This document shows positions 18,924-29,438 of a stretch of DNA of 64,000 nucleotides, one piece after another. The DNA is taken from the NCBI RefSeq assembly GCF_024347315.1, contig NZ_AP025460.1, positions 496,001-560,000 on the forward strand. Reading direction: 5' to 3'. The DNA comes from Vibrio atlanticus (lineage in GTDB: Bacteria > Pseudomonadota > Gammaproteobacteria > Enterobacterales > Vibrionaceae). Made by a program: the position numbers and the translations under genes. Within the stretch, counting starts at the first letter, position 1. The number at the start of each line of letters is the position of its first letter. The notes beneath the pieces were generated by a model, which was not told the origin of the DNA, did no database searches, and saw only the letters and a program-made list of their open reading frames with translations.

Positions 18924-19748
18924 TTGGAATTATCACACACTTCAAAATTTGATGAGAGCAGTATTAAGCTTGTACAGCTAACGGACACGCATTTATTTGC
19001 GCCGAGCAATGGCAGCTTATTAAGCATCAACACTCAAGATAGCTTTCGTGCTGTAGTCGATGCCATTGTTAGTCAGGGCTTTGACTATCAAGCGATTTTA
19101 GCAACCGGTGATATTTCTCAAGATCACAGTGCTGAGTCGTACCAAAAATTTGAGTCAGGAATTCAACCTTTGGATAAACCGTGTTACTGGTTGCCAGGGA
19201 ATCATGACTTCAAACCGAATATGGGCAGTGTTTTACCATCACCACAAATACAGTGCGTTGAGCATGTCTTGCTAGGTAATAATTGGCAGATGGTGATGCT
19301 GGACTCGCAAGTGGTTGGCGTGCCTCACGGACGTCTCAGTGATCAACAGCTTGATCTACTAGAACAAAAGCTAACCGAATTTCCCGAACGTAATACCTTG
19401 GTTCTGCTGCACCACCATCCACTGTTGGTTGGCAGTGCATGGCTGGATCAACATAATCTGAAAGATGCTGATCAATTTTGGGAAGTGGTTCAACAGCACA
19501 CCAATGTGAAAGCGGTACTGTGTGGTCACGTTCATCAAGACATGAATCGAGATCATCATGGTGTACAAGTCATGGCAACACCGTCGACTTGTGTGCAATT
19601 CAAACCTAACTCAGATGACTTTGCGGTTGATAATTTGTCGCCTGGTTGGAGAGAGATTGAATTGCATCAAGATGGATCTGTAAGCACGCAAGTTCGCCGT
19701 TTACCTCATGGACAATTCTTACCTGATTTTGAAGCGGCAGGTTATTGA
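18924..19748 (+). CDS. cpdA: 3',5'-cyclic-AMP phosphodiesterase
   Basis: A 274-residue metallophosphoesterase with the full set of metal-binding motifs: DTHL, GDISQD, GNHD, LLHHHP and GHVHQD. It hydrolyses cAMP and so lowers CRP activity. The start is TTG at 18924, the only upstream start in frame that keeps a normal N-terminus; its ribosome site is weak. The stop overlaps the next ATG by one base (TGATG), so yqiA is probably translationally coupled. Confidence 0.9.
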   Translation: MELSHTSKFDESSIKLVQLTDTHLFAPSNGSLLSINTQDSFRAVVDAIVSQGFDYQAILATGDISQDHSAESYQKFESGIQPLDKPCYWLPGNHDFKPNMGSVLPSPQIQCVEHVLLGNNWQMVMLDSQVVGVPHGRLSDQQLDLLEQKLTEFPERNTLVLLHHHPLLVGSAWLDQHNLKDADQFWEVVQQHTNVKAVLCGHVHQDMNRDHHGVQVMATPSTCVQFKPNSDDFAVDNLSPGWREIELHQDGSVSTQVRRLPHGQFLPDFEAAGY

Positions 19749-20353
19749 TGTTTGATTCTGAACAGCAAGCCGCTAAGCCGCCACTGCTTCTCTATATTCA
19801 CGGCTTTAACAGTTCATCACGTTCTCACAAAGCAACGGTGATGGCTGACTATTGCGCGGAGCATCGTCCTGATATCAAGGTGATGACACCTCAACTGCCG
19901 AGTTTTCCTCAGCAAGCGGCTATTTATTTGCAGCAATTGGTGGAGCAATATAAAGAGCAATATCAGATAGCGTTGGTAGGTAGTTCTTTGGGTGGCTATC
20001 TTTCAACATGGCTGAATACTCACTATGGCTTTAAAGCTGTGGTTGTGAACCCAGCCGTTAAGCCGTATGAGCTTCTTGCTGACTATTTAGGTGAACAAGT
20101 AAATCCATATACAGAAGAGCGATATGTTCTGGAAACAAAACATATCAATGAACTGAAGGCGTTAGAGGTTCCGGCTATCGCTCAGCCGAGTGACTTCTGG
20201 TTACTTCAGCAAACGGAAGACGAAGTTCTGGATTACCGACAAGCGGTAGAGAAGTACCAAGGTGCAGTACAGACAGTAGAAGAGGGGGGGGATCATAGCT
20301 TTGTTAATTTTGAACGCTACCCCCAACAAATCATCACCTTTCTAAATCTTTAA
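19748..20353 (+). CDS. yqiA: YqiA family alpha/beta-hydrolase esterase
   Basis: A 201-residue single-domain alpha/beta hydrolase. Visible features are the oxyanion loop region HGFNSS, the nucleophile elbow GSSLGGY (Ser) and the catalytic His in GGDHSF near the end. E. coli YqiA has esterase activity on short acyl substrates; the natural substrate is not known. ATG 19748 is preferred over the TTG one codon earlier because it overlaps the cpdA stop. Last gene of the nudF operon. Confidence 0.88.
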   Translation: MFDSEQQAAKPPLLLYIHGFNSSSRSHKATVMADYCAEHRPDIKVMTPQLPSFPQQAAIYLQQLVEQYKEQYQIALVGSSLGGYLSTWLNTHYGFKAVVVNPAVKPYELLADYLGEQVNPYTEERYVLETKHINELKALEVPAIAQPSDFWLLQQTEDEVLDYRQAVEKYQGAVQTVEEGGDHSFVNFERYPQQIITFLNL

Positions 20354-20450
20354 TCTGTTTTAGCAATCAAGTAATTTTCTCTTGTTTGACTGTTATTTCA
20401 TCTATCAGTGGTGAAATATCATAGTTTGATGCCTTAGTTTTTGAACTAGC

Positions 20451-20525
20451 TTGACATCATTACTCAGCTTCCAGACTATATTCCCCAATACTTCGCTCGT
20501 TCGCTCTACTATGACGGTTCATAGT
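20451..20525 (+). promoter_or_regulatory. Candidate parE upstream promoter and palindrome
   Basis: A perfect -35 TTGACA (20451-20456) is followed after 17-20 bases by GACTAT or TATATT. Downstream is the perfect palindrome ACTATGA-CGGT-TCATAGT (20508-20525). The spacing is not ideal for either -10 and the palindrome's role is unknown. Confidence 0.35.
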
Positions 20526-20592
20526 AATGATTTCGCTTTAGTCAAACTAGAGCCAGCGAACTGACGCAAACTTTTTGAGTAAACTCCGTATT

Positions 20593-22473
20593 ATGACTGA
20601 ACAATATAATGCAAAAGACCTCGAGGTACTTGAAGGTCTCGACCCCGTGCGACATCGCCCGGGAATGTATACCGAGACAGAAAGACCAAACCACCTTGCC
20701 CAAGAAGTCATTGATAACTCGGTTGATGAAGCACTAGCGGGACACGCTAAGAAGATTAAAGTCGTGTTGCATGCTGACCAATCGTTAGAAGTGACGGATG
20801 ATGGCCGTGGTATGCCTGTTGATATCCACCCTGAAAAAGGGATCTCAGGTGTTGAGCTGATTTTAACTAAGCTCCACTCTGGCGGTAAGTTCTCGAACAA
20901 TAACTACAAGTTTTCAGGTGGTTTGCACGGGGTAGGTATCTCGGTGGTAAACGCGTTGTCAAAACGTGTTGAAGTGACGGTTCGCCGTGACGGTCAGGTA
21001 CATGAAATTGCCCTTGAAGGTGGTCATGCCGTAACGGATCTTACTGTTACAGGTACTTGTGGTCATCGTAATACCGGTACGACGGTACATTTTTGGCCAG
21101 ATCCAAAATACTTCGATAGCTCTAAATTTTCGACACTTCGTCTGATTAACAACCTACGTGCAAAAGCAGTTCTTTGCCCAGGTTTAGAAATTACCTTTGT
21201 CGACAAGGTTGGCGGTGAAGAACATAAATGGTTCTATGAAGATGGTCTAAAAGACTACCTTGCAGAAGGTGTGAAAGGTTACACCTTACTGCCTGAGGAA
21301 CCTTATGTTGGCGAATTCGTTGCTGAAACAGAAATGGTGAACTGGGCGATTATTTGGCAGCCAGAAGGCGGTGATATGATCACCGAGAGTTACGTGAACT
21401 TAGTACCAACTAAGCAAGGTGGTACACACGTAAACGGCCTTCGACAAGGTCTGCTTGATGCAATGCGTGAGTTCTGTGAATTTCGTAACCTTCTACCGCG
21501 TGGCGTTAAGTTAACGGGTGACGATATTTTCGATCGTTGTTCGTACGTATTATCGGTGAAGATGCAAGATCCGCAATTTGCTGGTCAAACAAAAGAACGT
21601 CTTTCTTCTCGTCAAACCGCAGCGTTTGTGTCTGGGGTGGTAAAAGATGCCTTTAGCTTGTGGTTGAACGAAAAACCACAACTGGCAGAACAGTTAGCTG
21701 AAGCTTGTATAGCGAATGCTCACCGCCGCATGCGCGCAAGCAAAAAGGTTGTGCGTAAGAAGATTGCTTCAGGCCCAGCATTGCCGGGTAAGCTAACCGA
21801 CTGTTCGGTTCAAGATTTAAGTCGTACCGAAATCTTCTTCGTGGAAGGGGACTCGGCGGGTGGTTCAGCTAAACAAGCACGAGATCGTGAGTTCCAAGCG
21901 GTTATGCCACTTCGCGGTAAGATCCTAAATACATGGGAAGTGTCAGCGGACCAAGTATTGGCTTCACAGGAAGTACATGATATTTCGGTTGCTCTGGGTA
22001 TCGATCCTGATAACGATGACTTGTCAGGCCTGCGTTACGGTAAGATCTGTATCCTTGCCGATGCGGACTCGGATGGTCTTCATATCGCGACACTGCTATG
22101 TGCACTATTTACTCGCCATTTCCATGCATTGGTTGAAGCGGGTCATATCTATGTGGCAATGCCTCCTCTGTATCGTATCGATTGCGGTAAAGAAGTGTTC
22201 TACGCACTTGATGACGCAGAGAAAGATGGTGTGCTTGAGCGACTATCGCAGAAGAAAGCTAAGATCAACGTGCAACGATTCAAAGGTCTGGGTGAAATGA
22301 ACCCACTTCAGTTACGTGAAACCACCATGGATCCGAACACTCGTCGTCTTGTTCAATTAACGATTGATGACAACGAAGCGACCAACGAGATGATGGACAT
22401 GCTGCTTGGTAAAAAACGTGCAGATGATCGCCGTACATGGCTACAGACTAACGGTGATATGGCCGAGGTATAA
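20593..22473 (+). CDS. parE: DNA topoisomerase IV subunit B
   Basis: A 626-residue type IIA topoisomerase ATPase subunit. The start at ATG 20593 gives the family N-terminus MTEQYN. The GHKL ATPase domain shows VIDNSVDEALAGHA and the GLHGVG loop. The transducer domain has the conserved Lys of TKQGGTH. The Toprim domain has EGDSAGGSAKQARDR and the acidic DADSDG. Together with ParC it decatenates daughter chromosomes and relaxes supercoils. parC follows after 3 bp, so the two are one operon. Confidence 0.95.
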   Translation: MTEQYNAKDLEVLEGLDPVRHRPGMYTETERPNHLAQEVIDNSVDEALAGHAKKIKVVLHADQSLEVTDDGRGMPVDIHPEKGISGVELILTKLHSGGKFSNNNYKFSGGLHGVGISVVNALSKRVEVTVRRDGQVHEIALEGGHAVTDLTVTGTCGHRNTGTTVHFWPDPKYFDSSKFSTLRLINNLRAKAVLCPGLEITFVDKVGGEEHKWFYEDGLKDYLAEGVKGYTLLPEEPYVGEFVAETEMVNWAIIWQPEGGDMITESYVNLVPTKQGGTHVNGLRQGLLDAMREFCEFRNLLPRGVKLTGDDIFDRCSYVLSVKMQDPQFAGQTKERLSSRQTAAFVSGVVKDAFSLWLNEKPQLAEQLAEACIANAHRRMRASKKVVRKKIASGPALPGKLTDCSVQDLSRTEIFFVEGDSAGGSAKQARDREFQAVMPLRGKILNTWEVSADQVLASQEVHDISVALGIDPDNDDLSGLRYGKICILADADSDGLHIATLLCALFTRHFHALVEAGHIYVAMPPLYRIDCGKEVFYALDDAEKDGVLERLSQKKAKINVQRFKGLGEMNPLQLRETTMDPNTRRLVQLTIDDNEATNEMMDMLLGKKRADDRRTWLQTNGDMAEV

Positions 22474-22476
22474 TGG

Positions 22477-24735
22477 ATGTCTAACGAAATTACATATGAT
22501 GGCGTTGAACAGCTGCCAATGCGCAAGTTCACCGAAGATGCCTACTTAAATTACTCAATGTACGTGATCATGGATCGTGCATTACCGTATATCGGTGATG
22601 GCTTGAAGCCAGTACAGCGTCGTATTATCTACGCGATGTCTGAGCTGGGCTTATCGGCTGCATCGAAATACAAAAAATCAGCACGTACCGTTGGTGACGT
22701 ATTAGGTAAGTATCACCCACACGGTGACTCTGCTTGTTACGAAGCGATGGTATTGATGGCGCAGCCGTTCTCCTACCGCTACCCATTGGTAGATGGTCAA
22801 GGTAACTGGGGTGCTCCGGATGACCCGAAATCATTCGCGGCGATGCGTTATACCGAGGCAAAACTGTCGAAGTTTGCTGAAGTTCTGCTTGGTGAATTAG
22901 GTCAGGGCACCGTTGATTGGCAACCAAACTTTGATGGCACCATGAAAGAGCCTCAAATGTTGCCAGCTCGCCTGCCTCATATTCTTCTGAACGGTATCAC
23001 TGGTATCGCGGTAGGTATGGCGACTGACATCCCGCCTCACAATGTCCGTGAAGTGGCGAACGCAGCGATTCACTTGATTGATACGCCGAAAGCTGAACTT
23101 CCAGATGTGATGGGTTTCATTCAAGGCCCTGATTACCCGACAGAGGCTGAGATTATTTCGCCGAAGTCGGACATCGAAAAGATCTACCGTACTGGACGTG
23201 GCAGCATCAAGATGCGCGCGGTTTGGCACAAGGAAGGCTCAGATATTGTTATCACGGCTTTACCTCATCAAGTGTCAGGTGCGAAGTTACTTGAGCAAAT
23301 TGCTAACCAGATGCGCGCTAAGAAGCTGCCAATGGTTGACGACTTGCGTGATGAATCGGATCACGAGAACCCAACTCGCATCGTTGTCGTTCCTCGTTCA
23401 AACCGTATCGACTGTGACCAATTGATGAGTCACCTATTCGCTTCGACAGATCTAGAGAAAAACTTCCGCGTTAACTTGAACATGATTGGTTTAGACAATC
23501 GTCCTCAAGTTAAAGGCCTAGTTCAAATTCTGAAAGAGTGGATTGAGTTTCGTCGCACGACCGTTCGCCGTCGTTTGCAGTACCGTTTAGATAAAGTACT
23601 AGCACGTTTGCACATCTTAGAAGGTTTGCTTGCTGCTTATCTTAATATCGATGAAGTGATTGAAATCATTCGTACAGAAGACGAACCATGTCCTGTATTG
23701 ATGAGCCGTTTCAACATTTCTGAAATTCAAGCCAATGCGATTCTTGATATTAAACTTCGTAACTTAGCTAAGTTAGAAGAGTTTAAAATCCGAGCGGAAC
23801 AAGAAGAGCTTGAAGCTGAACGCGAAAAGCTTGAAAAGCTACTCGGTTCAGAGCGTCGCTTGAATACGTTGATCAAGAAAGAAATCCAAGCCGATGCAGA
23901 TAAATACGGCGATGATCGTCGTTCACCTCTGATTGAGCGTGCTGAAGCGAAAGCGCTAACAGAACGCGACTTAGTACCAAGCGAACCAATCACGGTTGTG
24001 TTGTCTGAGAAAGGTTGGATTCGTCATGCTAAAGGGCATGAAGTTGATGCTGAAGGCTTGAACTACAAATCTGGTGATAAGTTCTTAGCGAGTGCTAAGG
24101 GTAAGAGTAACCAACAAGCGGTGTTCCTTGGCAGTGATGGCCGAAGCTACTCCCTTGAATCTCATTCATTACCGTCGGCACGTAGCCAAGGCGAGCCAAT
24201 TACAGGCCGCTTGAACGTCAGCCCGGGTACTTCTATTCGCCAAGTGGTGATGGGAGAGAATGAACAATTATGGTTAGTCGGTTCTGATGCTGGTTATGGC
24301 TTTGTTTGTAAGGGGAGCGATCTGCTGTCTAAGAACAAGAGCGGTAAAGCGTTAGTTAACTTGCCACAAGCTTCTGAAGTTATGTTGCCAAGCCCTATTG
24401 CAGACTTGGACAGTAACCAGATTCTGGCGATTACTAACCAAGGTCGTATGTTGTTGTTCCCTATTAAAGACCTACCTCAGCTGAGCAAAGGTAAAGGCAA
24501 CAAGATCATCAACATCCCTTCTGCGAAAGCAAAAGAGCGTGAAGAGTTTGTATCGCATCTGATGGCTATTCCAGAGAATGCAACGCTGACTATTTACGCG
24601 GGCAAACGTAAACTTGGCTTGAAACCTGCGGATCTTGAAAACTTCCGTGGTGAGCGTGGTCGTCGTGGTGGCCTGCTCCCAAGAGGTTTGCAGCGTGTGA
24701 CTCGCATCGATATCGATGAACCTAGTGACGCCTAG
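22477..24735 (+). CDS. parC: DNA topoisomerase IV subunit A
   Basis: A 752-residue cleavage subunit. The winged-helix domain carries the active-site Tyr125 in AAMRYTEAK. The quinolone-resistance region [12 protein letters not shown] keeps Ser85 and Glu89, the positions equivalent to E. coli Ser80 and Glu84, so no common resistance change is seen. A long coiled coil (about 430-475) and a C-terminal beta-pinwheel domain follow. It acts with ParE in chromosome decatenation. A strong terminator ends the operon. Confidence 0.95.
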   Translation: MSNEITYDGVEQLPMRKFTEDAYLNYSMYVIMDRALPYIGDGLKPVQRRIIYAMSELGLSAASKYKKSARTVGDVLGKYHPHGDSACYEAMVLMAQPFSYRYPLVDGQGNWGAPDDPKSFAAMRYTEAKLSKFAEVLLGELGQGTVDWQPNFDGTMKEPQMLPARLPHILLNGITGIAVGMATDIPPHNVREVANAAIHLIDTPKAELPDVMGFIQGPDYPTEAEIISPKSDIEKIYRTGRGSIKMRAVWHKEGSDIVITALPHQVSGAKLLEQIANQMRAKKLPMVDDLRDESDHENPTRIVVVPRSNRIDCDQLMSHLFASTDLEKNFRVNLNMIGLDNRPQVKGLVQILKEWIEFRRTTVRRRLQYRLDKVLARLHILEGLLAAYLNIDEVIEIIRTEDEPCPVLMSRFNISEIQANAILDIKLRNLAKLEEFKIRAEQEELEAEREKLEKLLGSERRLNTLIKKEIQADADKYGDDRRSPLIERAEAKALTERDLVPSEPITVVLSEKGWIRHAKGHEVDAEGLNYKSGDKFLASAKGKSNQQAVFLGSDGRSYSLESHSLPSARSQGEPITGRLNVSPGTSIRQVVMGENEQLWLVGSDAGYGFVCKGSDLLSKNKSGKALVNLPQASEVMLPSPIADLDSNQILAITNQGRMLLFPIKDLPQLSKGKGNKIINIPSAKAKEREEFVSHLMAIPENATLTIYAGKRKLGLKPADLENFRGERGRRGGLLPRGLQRVTRIDIDEPSDA

Positions 24736-24773
24736 TTTTGATTGAGTTTATCATTAGCTTTGATTGATAAAAG

Positions 24774-24800
24774 AAAACCCAGCTTAAGAGCTGGGTTTTT
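24774..24800. terminator. Intrinsic terminator after parC
   Basis: A perfect 11-bp stem (AAAACCCAGCT / AGCTGGGTTTT) with a TAAG loop and a T run. The A run on the other side would also allow it to end degS transcripts on the minus strand. Confidence 0.92.
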
Positions 24801-24872
24801 TGTATCTATACTTTTTGTCTCTGTAATTGGCGGTTTGAGTTACTCGCTATTAGCAATCAAACTAAATAAAGA

Positions 24873-25937
24873 CTACAGACGTGTGTCTTCGGTAATGGTG
24901 ACCTTGAGTGTCTTGTTTTCACCTTTGCGCAATACACCGACATCAATGATAGTACCCGGGCGAAGGTCAGTAACAATGTCCATTACGCTCTGTCGTCCGC
25001 TAATTTGGGTGTTGTTGATGCTGATAATGATATCTTGTGCTTCAAAGCCGGCATCGGCTGCAGGACCATTAGGGTCAATGCCTAAGACAACAATACCACC
25101 GATGTTCTTAGTACCGAGCAAGCGTGATGTCACCGAATTGATGTCTTGTCCGTCGATACCAATATAACCACGAATGACACGACCATCGGCGATGATCTTC
25201 TCCATGATTTTATTAGCAAGTGAGTAGGGGATTGCAAATGAGATCCCGTAGGTTTCCATGTCGGTAGCTTGTTGGAAAGAAGCCGTGTTGATTCCGACGA
25301 GCTCACCTTGTGAGTTAACCAGTGCACCACCAGAGTTACCTTCATTGATTGCAGCATCGGTCTGAATAAAGGCTTGGTGACCATCTGCACTGATCGAAGA
25401 ACGACCTGTTGCAGAGATAATGCCAAAGGTTGTCGTTTGCCCTAGGTTGTATGGGTTACCGATAGCCAGCACCACGTCGCCGACATTCGCTTTGTAATTC
25501 GGGTTCAGTGGAATAACAGGTAAGTTGTCACCGCTGACTCGGAGTATCGCAATATCGGTGCGTTTGTCTGAGCCGACAAGTTGTGCGGCCGCTACTCGTC
25601 CGTCTTGAAGTGCCACGACTATTTGGTCAGCTTGAGCAACAACATGGAAGTTGGTAATGATGTAGCCTTTTTCACTAACAATCACCCCTGAACCTAATCC
25701 TTGAGTTAGTAGCTTGTTGCGATCGCTTTCTGCGTATTTACGACTATAAATATTGACCACAGCGGGTGCAGCTCGTCGCACCGCTTGGTTAAATGAGATC
25801 TGAAGAGAGCCAATATTATCGACTTGAGGGTTCGTGACGTCTGCAACAATCGCCGGCCTTAAACTCGGGAATGCGAGAAGAATAAGCGCCGCTGAAACGA
25901 GTCCAAGGGAAATAGAACGAAATAGAAAGGACAGCAT
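24873..25937 (-). CDS. degS: Site-1 protease DegS, sigma-E stress sensor
   Basis: A 354-residue inner-membrane-anchored serine protease. One N-terminal membrane segment (about 4-25) is followed by the trypsin-like domain with His98 (TNFHVV), Asp128 (TDIAIL) and Ser202 (GNSGGAL), then one PDZ domain (about 255-350). It senses unfolded outer-membrane proteins and cleaves RseA to release sigma E. The ATG at 25937 has GAGGG upstream; an 11-codon longer frame lacks support. It lies downstream of degQ on the same strand, but a hairpin between them implies separate transcripts. Confidence 0.94.
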   Translation of the reverse strand: MLSFLFRSISLGLVSAALILLAFPSLRPAIVADVTNPQVDNIGSLQISFNQAVRRAAPAVVNIYSRKYAESDRNKLLTQGLGSGVIVSEKGYIITNFHVVAQADQIVVALQDGRVAAAQLVGSDKRTDIAILRVSGDNLPVIPLNPNYKANVGDVVLAIGNPYNLGQTTTFGIISATGRSSISADGHQAFIQTDAAINEGNSGGALVNSQGELVGINTASFQQATDMETYGISFAIPYSLANKIMEKIIADGRVIRGYIGIDGQDINSVTSRLLGTKNIGGIVVLGIDPNGPAADAGFEAQDIIISINNTQISGRQSVMDIVTDLRPGTIIDVGVLRKGENKTLKVTITEDTRL

Positions 25938-26032
25938 GTTTCCCTCTTCAACAAGTAAGGTATGAAGCATCCGTCAATGGATGACTGACTTGATTATCAG
26001 TGAAGCATAGCATTTTGATTGATCTAAAGAAA

Positions 26033-26075
26033 AGGGAGACTGAGTAAGTTTAAAGCAAACTTACTGAGCCTCCCT
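26033..26075 (-). terminator. Long hairpin terminator after degQ
   Basis: Read on the minus strand, AGGGAGGCTCAGTAAGTTT pairs with its partner arm across a short loop with two mismatches, then CCCTTTTCTTT follows. It should end degQ transcripts before degS. Confidence 0.8.
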
Positions 26076-26095
26076 GTAATTACGCTGACGTATGG

Positions 26096-27454
26096 CTATC
26101 GAATAACTAGATAGATAGTCCTATCGTCTCGCTGTATATTAAGTGCCAATACGCCAGGTTGTTTTTCAAGAATCTTTCTAAATTCAGCAAGGTTCTTAAC
26201 TGGTTGGCGGTTTACCCCGATGATGATGTCATCTTTAAGAAGCTGATAAGCTTCTGCTGGCGAACCTTGAGCGACACTTGATACCTTGACGCCTGTCGCT
26301 GAATCGCTGTCGGTTGTGTTGGTGAGCTCTGCACCGGCAAGTCCTTCATGGAGCTTTTCAGCTTGTGTCTTACTATTTGTGGATTCACCAAGCGTGACGT
26401 CAAAGGTCTTATTCTTACCGTCACGAACCACGCCTAACTCGATCTGTTTACCTGCACCTAGGGTGGCTACTTTGGCTCTTAACTCACTAAAAGTATCAAT
26501 ACGCTTACCGTTAATGGAGACAATGACATCGCCAGCTTTCAATCCGGCTTTGTCTGCAGCACTGTCGGGTACAATTTGGCTAACAAAAGCACCTTTGCTG
26601 GACTCATAACCAAGCGCTTCAGCCAACTCCGAGGTGACCTCTCCACCTTGGACACCAAGCATGCCGCGTTTTACTTCACCGAAATCGAGAATCTGTTCAG
26701 TCAGGTTTGTCATCATATTGGATGGAATGGCAAAGCCGATACCGACATTGCCTCCGTTAGGTCCTAGGATGGCCGTGTTGATACCAATCAGTTCACCGTT
26801 AAGATTCACTAACGCACCTCCAGAGTTACCACTGTTAATCGCGGCATCGGTTTGAATGAAGTTTTCGAAGTTCTCTAGATTGAGACCGCTACGTCCTAAC
26901 GCTGAAACGATACCGGATGTTACGGTTTGACCAAGCCCAAATGGGTTGCCGATAGCCACACTGAAATCGCCGACTCTCAATTTGTCGGAATCTGCGACTT
27001 TTATCTGGGTAAGGTTTTTGGCTGTTTCGAGTTTTAATAGCGCGATATCAGACATCTGGTCGCCGCCGATGAGTTCTGCATCGTACTCTCGACCATCATG
27101 CAGTTTTACTTTGATATCGTCGGCACCATTGATGACATGGTAATTGGTGACAATATGGCCTTTCTTGGCATCAATGATGACACCAGAGCCTAGCCCGCGG
27201 AATGGACGCTCTCGTGTTTGTTCTGGACCAAAAAAGAATTGAAATTGTTCAGGGATTTGCTGACGTTGTACCTGTTTGCCTTCTACGGCAATACTAACCA
27301 CAGCGGGGGTTACTTGTTCAAGCATAGGAGCAAGGCTTGGTAATTGTTCATTACCCACACTTAATGGAAGTGCGGCTGTAGCTTGAATGGGGGTGATGAT
27401 TGAACTTAAGCTTAAAGTCAGTACTGATAAAGCAAGCAAAGGTTTTTTCATCAT
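26096..27454 (-). CDS. degQ: Periplasmic serine endoprotease DegQ (HtrA family)
   Basis: A 452-residue DegP/DegQ-type protease. It has a cleavable signal peptide (about 1-28), a protease domain with His106 (TNYHVI), Asp136 (SDIALL) and Ser211 (GNSGGAL), and two PDZ domains (about 255-345 and 365-450). It degrades or refolds misfolded periplasmic proteins as an oligomer. Two tandem ATGs (27454 and 27451) both sit at a usable distance from GAGAGGAG. I cannot separate DegQ from DegP by sequence alone; the degQ-degS neighbourhood favours DegQ. Confidence 0.93.
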   Translation of the reverse strand: MMKKPLLALSVLTLSLSSIITPIQATAALPLSVGNEQLPSLAPMLEQVTPAVVSIAVEGKQVQRQQIPEQFQFFFGPEQTRERPFRGLGSGVIIDAKKGHIVTNYHVINGADDIKVKLHDGREYDAELIGGDQMSDIALLKLETAKNLTQIKVADSDKLRVGDFSVAIGNPFGLGQTVTSGIVSALGRSGLNLENFENFIQTDAAINSGNSGGALVNLNGELIGINTAILGPNGGNVGIGFAIPSNMMTNLTEQILDFGEVKRGMLGVQGGEVTSELAEALGYESSKGAFVSQIVPDSAADKAGLKAGDVIVSINGKRIDTFSELRAKVATLGAGKQIELGVVRDGKNKTFDVTLGESTNSKTQAEKLHEGLAGAELTNTTDSDSATGVKVSSVAQGSPAEAYQLLKDDIIIGVNRQPVKNLAEFRKILEKQPGVLALNIQRDDRTIYLVIR

Positions 27455-27577
27455 AAACTCCTCTCTAGTTAAGGTCTTAACCCTCTTATACGTTTAATAA
27501 GTATGAGAAGTTTCAAATGACCTGAGTGAAAGTTATGACTCAAAAACCTTTGTAAAGTTCACAGAAGTGTTAAATGT

Positions 27578-28033
27578 TTACGATGCTTTTGCTGTAACGA
27601 CATCGGGAGCATCCATGATTTCTTTCTTCTGCTCGGTAAATAAACCCGTTGCGCCATTAGCGTAATCTTTCGGTTGTTCTTCAAGCGTCGACTCTTTAAC
27701 TGAAGACTTATCTTGTGGCTTATCCGAATGAGCAGCGGCTGTTTTCACAAATGGGTTGTCTTGCTCTGGCAGGTTAGGGAGTAGCTCTGAGCTTGTTTTT
27801 TCCATGTGTTGGTAAAGCTTTGTATAGTCCTTACCTAAGGTGTCCAACATTTCTGCTGATTTCGCAAAGTGGTCAGCTAGCTCTTGTCGCTGCTGTTCCA
27901 GGGCAAACTTTGCGCTATCTAATTCTTTCTGTACGTTCTTTTGTTTTTTGTATTCAGGTGTCATGAGACGAGAAATAGCGACCCCTAAAATAACTCCGAC
28001 TAGTAAACCGGCAACGGCATACATCCAAGGCAT
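27578..28033 (-). CDS. zapG: Z-ring associated protein ZapG (DUF1043, YhcB)
   Basis: A 151-residue membrane protein. It has one N-terminal membrane helix (about 4-22), then a coiled coil (about 30-90; QKNVQKELDSAKF) and a disordered, acidic and Lys-rich tail. E. coli YhcB/ZapG affects envelope biogenesis and division. It lies between degQ and the divergent zapE, the same neighbourhood as in E. coli (yhcB near degQ-degS and zapE). Confidence 0.88.
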   Translation of the reverse strand: MPWMYAVAGLLVGVILGVAISRLMTPEYKKQKNVQKELDSAKFALEQQRQELADHFAKSAEMLDTLGKDYTKLYQHMEKTSSELLPNLPEQDNPFVKTAAAHSDKPQDKSSVKESTLEEQPKDYANGATGLFTEQKKEIMDAPDVVTAKAS

Positions 28034-28252
28034 AACAGCTCCTTATTATTGTTTTTTAACATGTTTGTTACTGCTTAGTTACACGTGATACGGCTCCATG
28101 GTACTATGAGAAAGCCGCAGTATAAAGAGAAATGCGTGTGCGCTAGTTAGCAGTTTGATGCTGCATTATTCACCGCATAGCGACATGTCTCATACTGTTT
28201 GGGCTCATTTTTATTTGCTGTCTGATATCGCTTTCATTGTGGAAATGTCGTC

Positions 28253-29356
28253 ATGAATCCCATTAAAAAATACGAACAAGATATAAAAGAACATGGATTT
28301 CAAAGAGATCCAGCACAAGAGCAAGCCGTTAAATCTTTAGATGAACTCTTTCATCAATTCCAAGATTACATGAATGCCCCTATTCCTCAACTGACTCGAT
28401 TCCAGAAGTTAATGGGCAAAAAGCCAGAACTGCCACAGCCACCAAAAGGCCTCTATTTTTGGGGCGGCGTAGGGCGCGGTAAAACGTATTTAATGGATAC
28501 GTTCTACGATGCCTTACCGACCACAAAAAAAATGCGCGTTCACTTTCACCGCTTTATGTATCGAGTCCATGATGAGCTAAGGGCACTAGGTAATGTTAGC
28601 GACCCGTTGCCTCTAGTCGCAGATAAGTTGAAAGAAGAAGCGGATATTATTTGTTTTGATGAATTCTTTGTTTCAGACATAACCGATGCCATGATCTTAG
28701 GAACTTTGTTCCAAGAGTTATTCGCTCGAAACGTTATCTTGGTTGCGACGTCTAATATTCCACCCGCGGACCTGTATCGCAACGGGTTACAGCGAGCGCG
28801 TTTCTTACCGGCCATTAAGCTCATTCAAGACAACTGTCATATCCTTAATGTTGATAGCGGAATTGATTATCGTCTGAGAACCTTAGAGCAGGCTGAGATC
28901 TACCATTACCCACTGGATAGCCAAGCGAACATTAACCTCGAAACATATTACGCGCAGCTTGTTGGTGAAGATAAAGAGAAGCTTAAGCAGATAGAGGTTA
29001 ATCACCGTCAATTAGATGTAGTCGAAGCGAGTGATGGCGTGCTGCATGGTACTTTTGCTCAGCTTTGTCAGTCGGCTCGTAGCCAGAACGATTATATTGA
29101 GTTGTCTCGGGTTTATCACACGGTTCTATTGGCTGATGTGTTGCAAATGGGCGCGACTTCCGATGACGCTGCTAGACGCTTTATTGCGTTAGTTGATGAG
29201 TTCTATGAGCGCAATGTGAAACTGATTATTTCAGCGGAAGTGGAGCTAGAAAAACTATACACCCATGGTCAACTAGAGTTTGAGTTTAAACGTTGTCAGT
29301 CGCGTTTAATTGAAATGCAGAGCCATGAGTATTTGGCAAAAGAACACTTAAGTTAA
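28253..29356 (+). CDS. zapE: Cell division ATPase ZapE (AFG1 family)
   Basis: A 367-residue AAA+ ATPase. Walker A GGVGRGKT is at residues 71-78, Walker B at about 131-140 (IICFDEFFVSD), and sensor-type ATSNIPP follows. The end LEFEFKRCQSRLIEMQS is typical of the AFG1/ZapE family. E. coli ZapE interacts with FtsZ in an ATP-dependent way and is needed under low oxygen or heat. It is divergent from zapG, with a 219-bp gap. The rplM promoter follows it. Confidence 0.93.
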   Translation: MNPIKKYEQDIKEHGFQRDPAQEQAVKSLDELFHQFQDYMNAPIPQLTRFQKLMGKKPELPQPPKGLYFWGGVGRGKTYLMDTFYDALPTTKKMRVHFHRFMYRVHDELRALGNVSDPLPLVADKLKEEADIICFDEFFVSDITDAMILGTLFQELFARNVILVATSNIPPADLYRNGLQRARFLPAIKLIQDNCHILNVDSGIDYRLRTLEQAEIYHYPLDSQANINLETYYAQLVGEDKEKLKQIEVNHRQLDVVEASDGVLHGTFAQLCQSARSQNDYIELSRVYHTVLLADVLQMGATSDDAARRFIALVDEFYERNVKLIISAEVELEKLYTHGQLEFEFKRCQSRLIEMQSHEYLAKEHLS

Positions 29357-29438
29357 CTTTGATTATCTCGAATAAGAAAGAGAATTAAAAAAATCGTGAT
29401 TTTGTTCAAAAAGAGGTGATTTTTTCTTCGCTCTTCTC

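Noticed and set aside
24742..25167. A plus-strand open frame of 141 codons after parC
   Set aside because: It begins before the parC terminator, then runs through it and antisense into the end of degS; no recognisable product.
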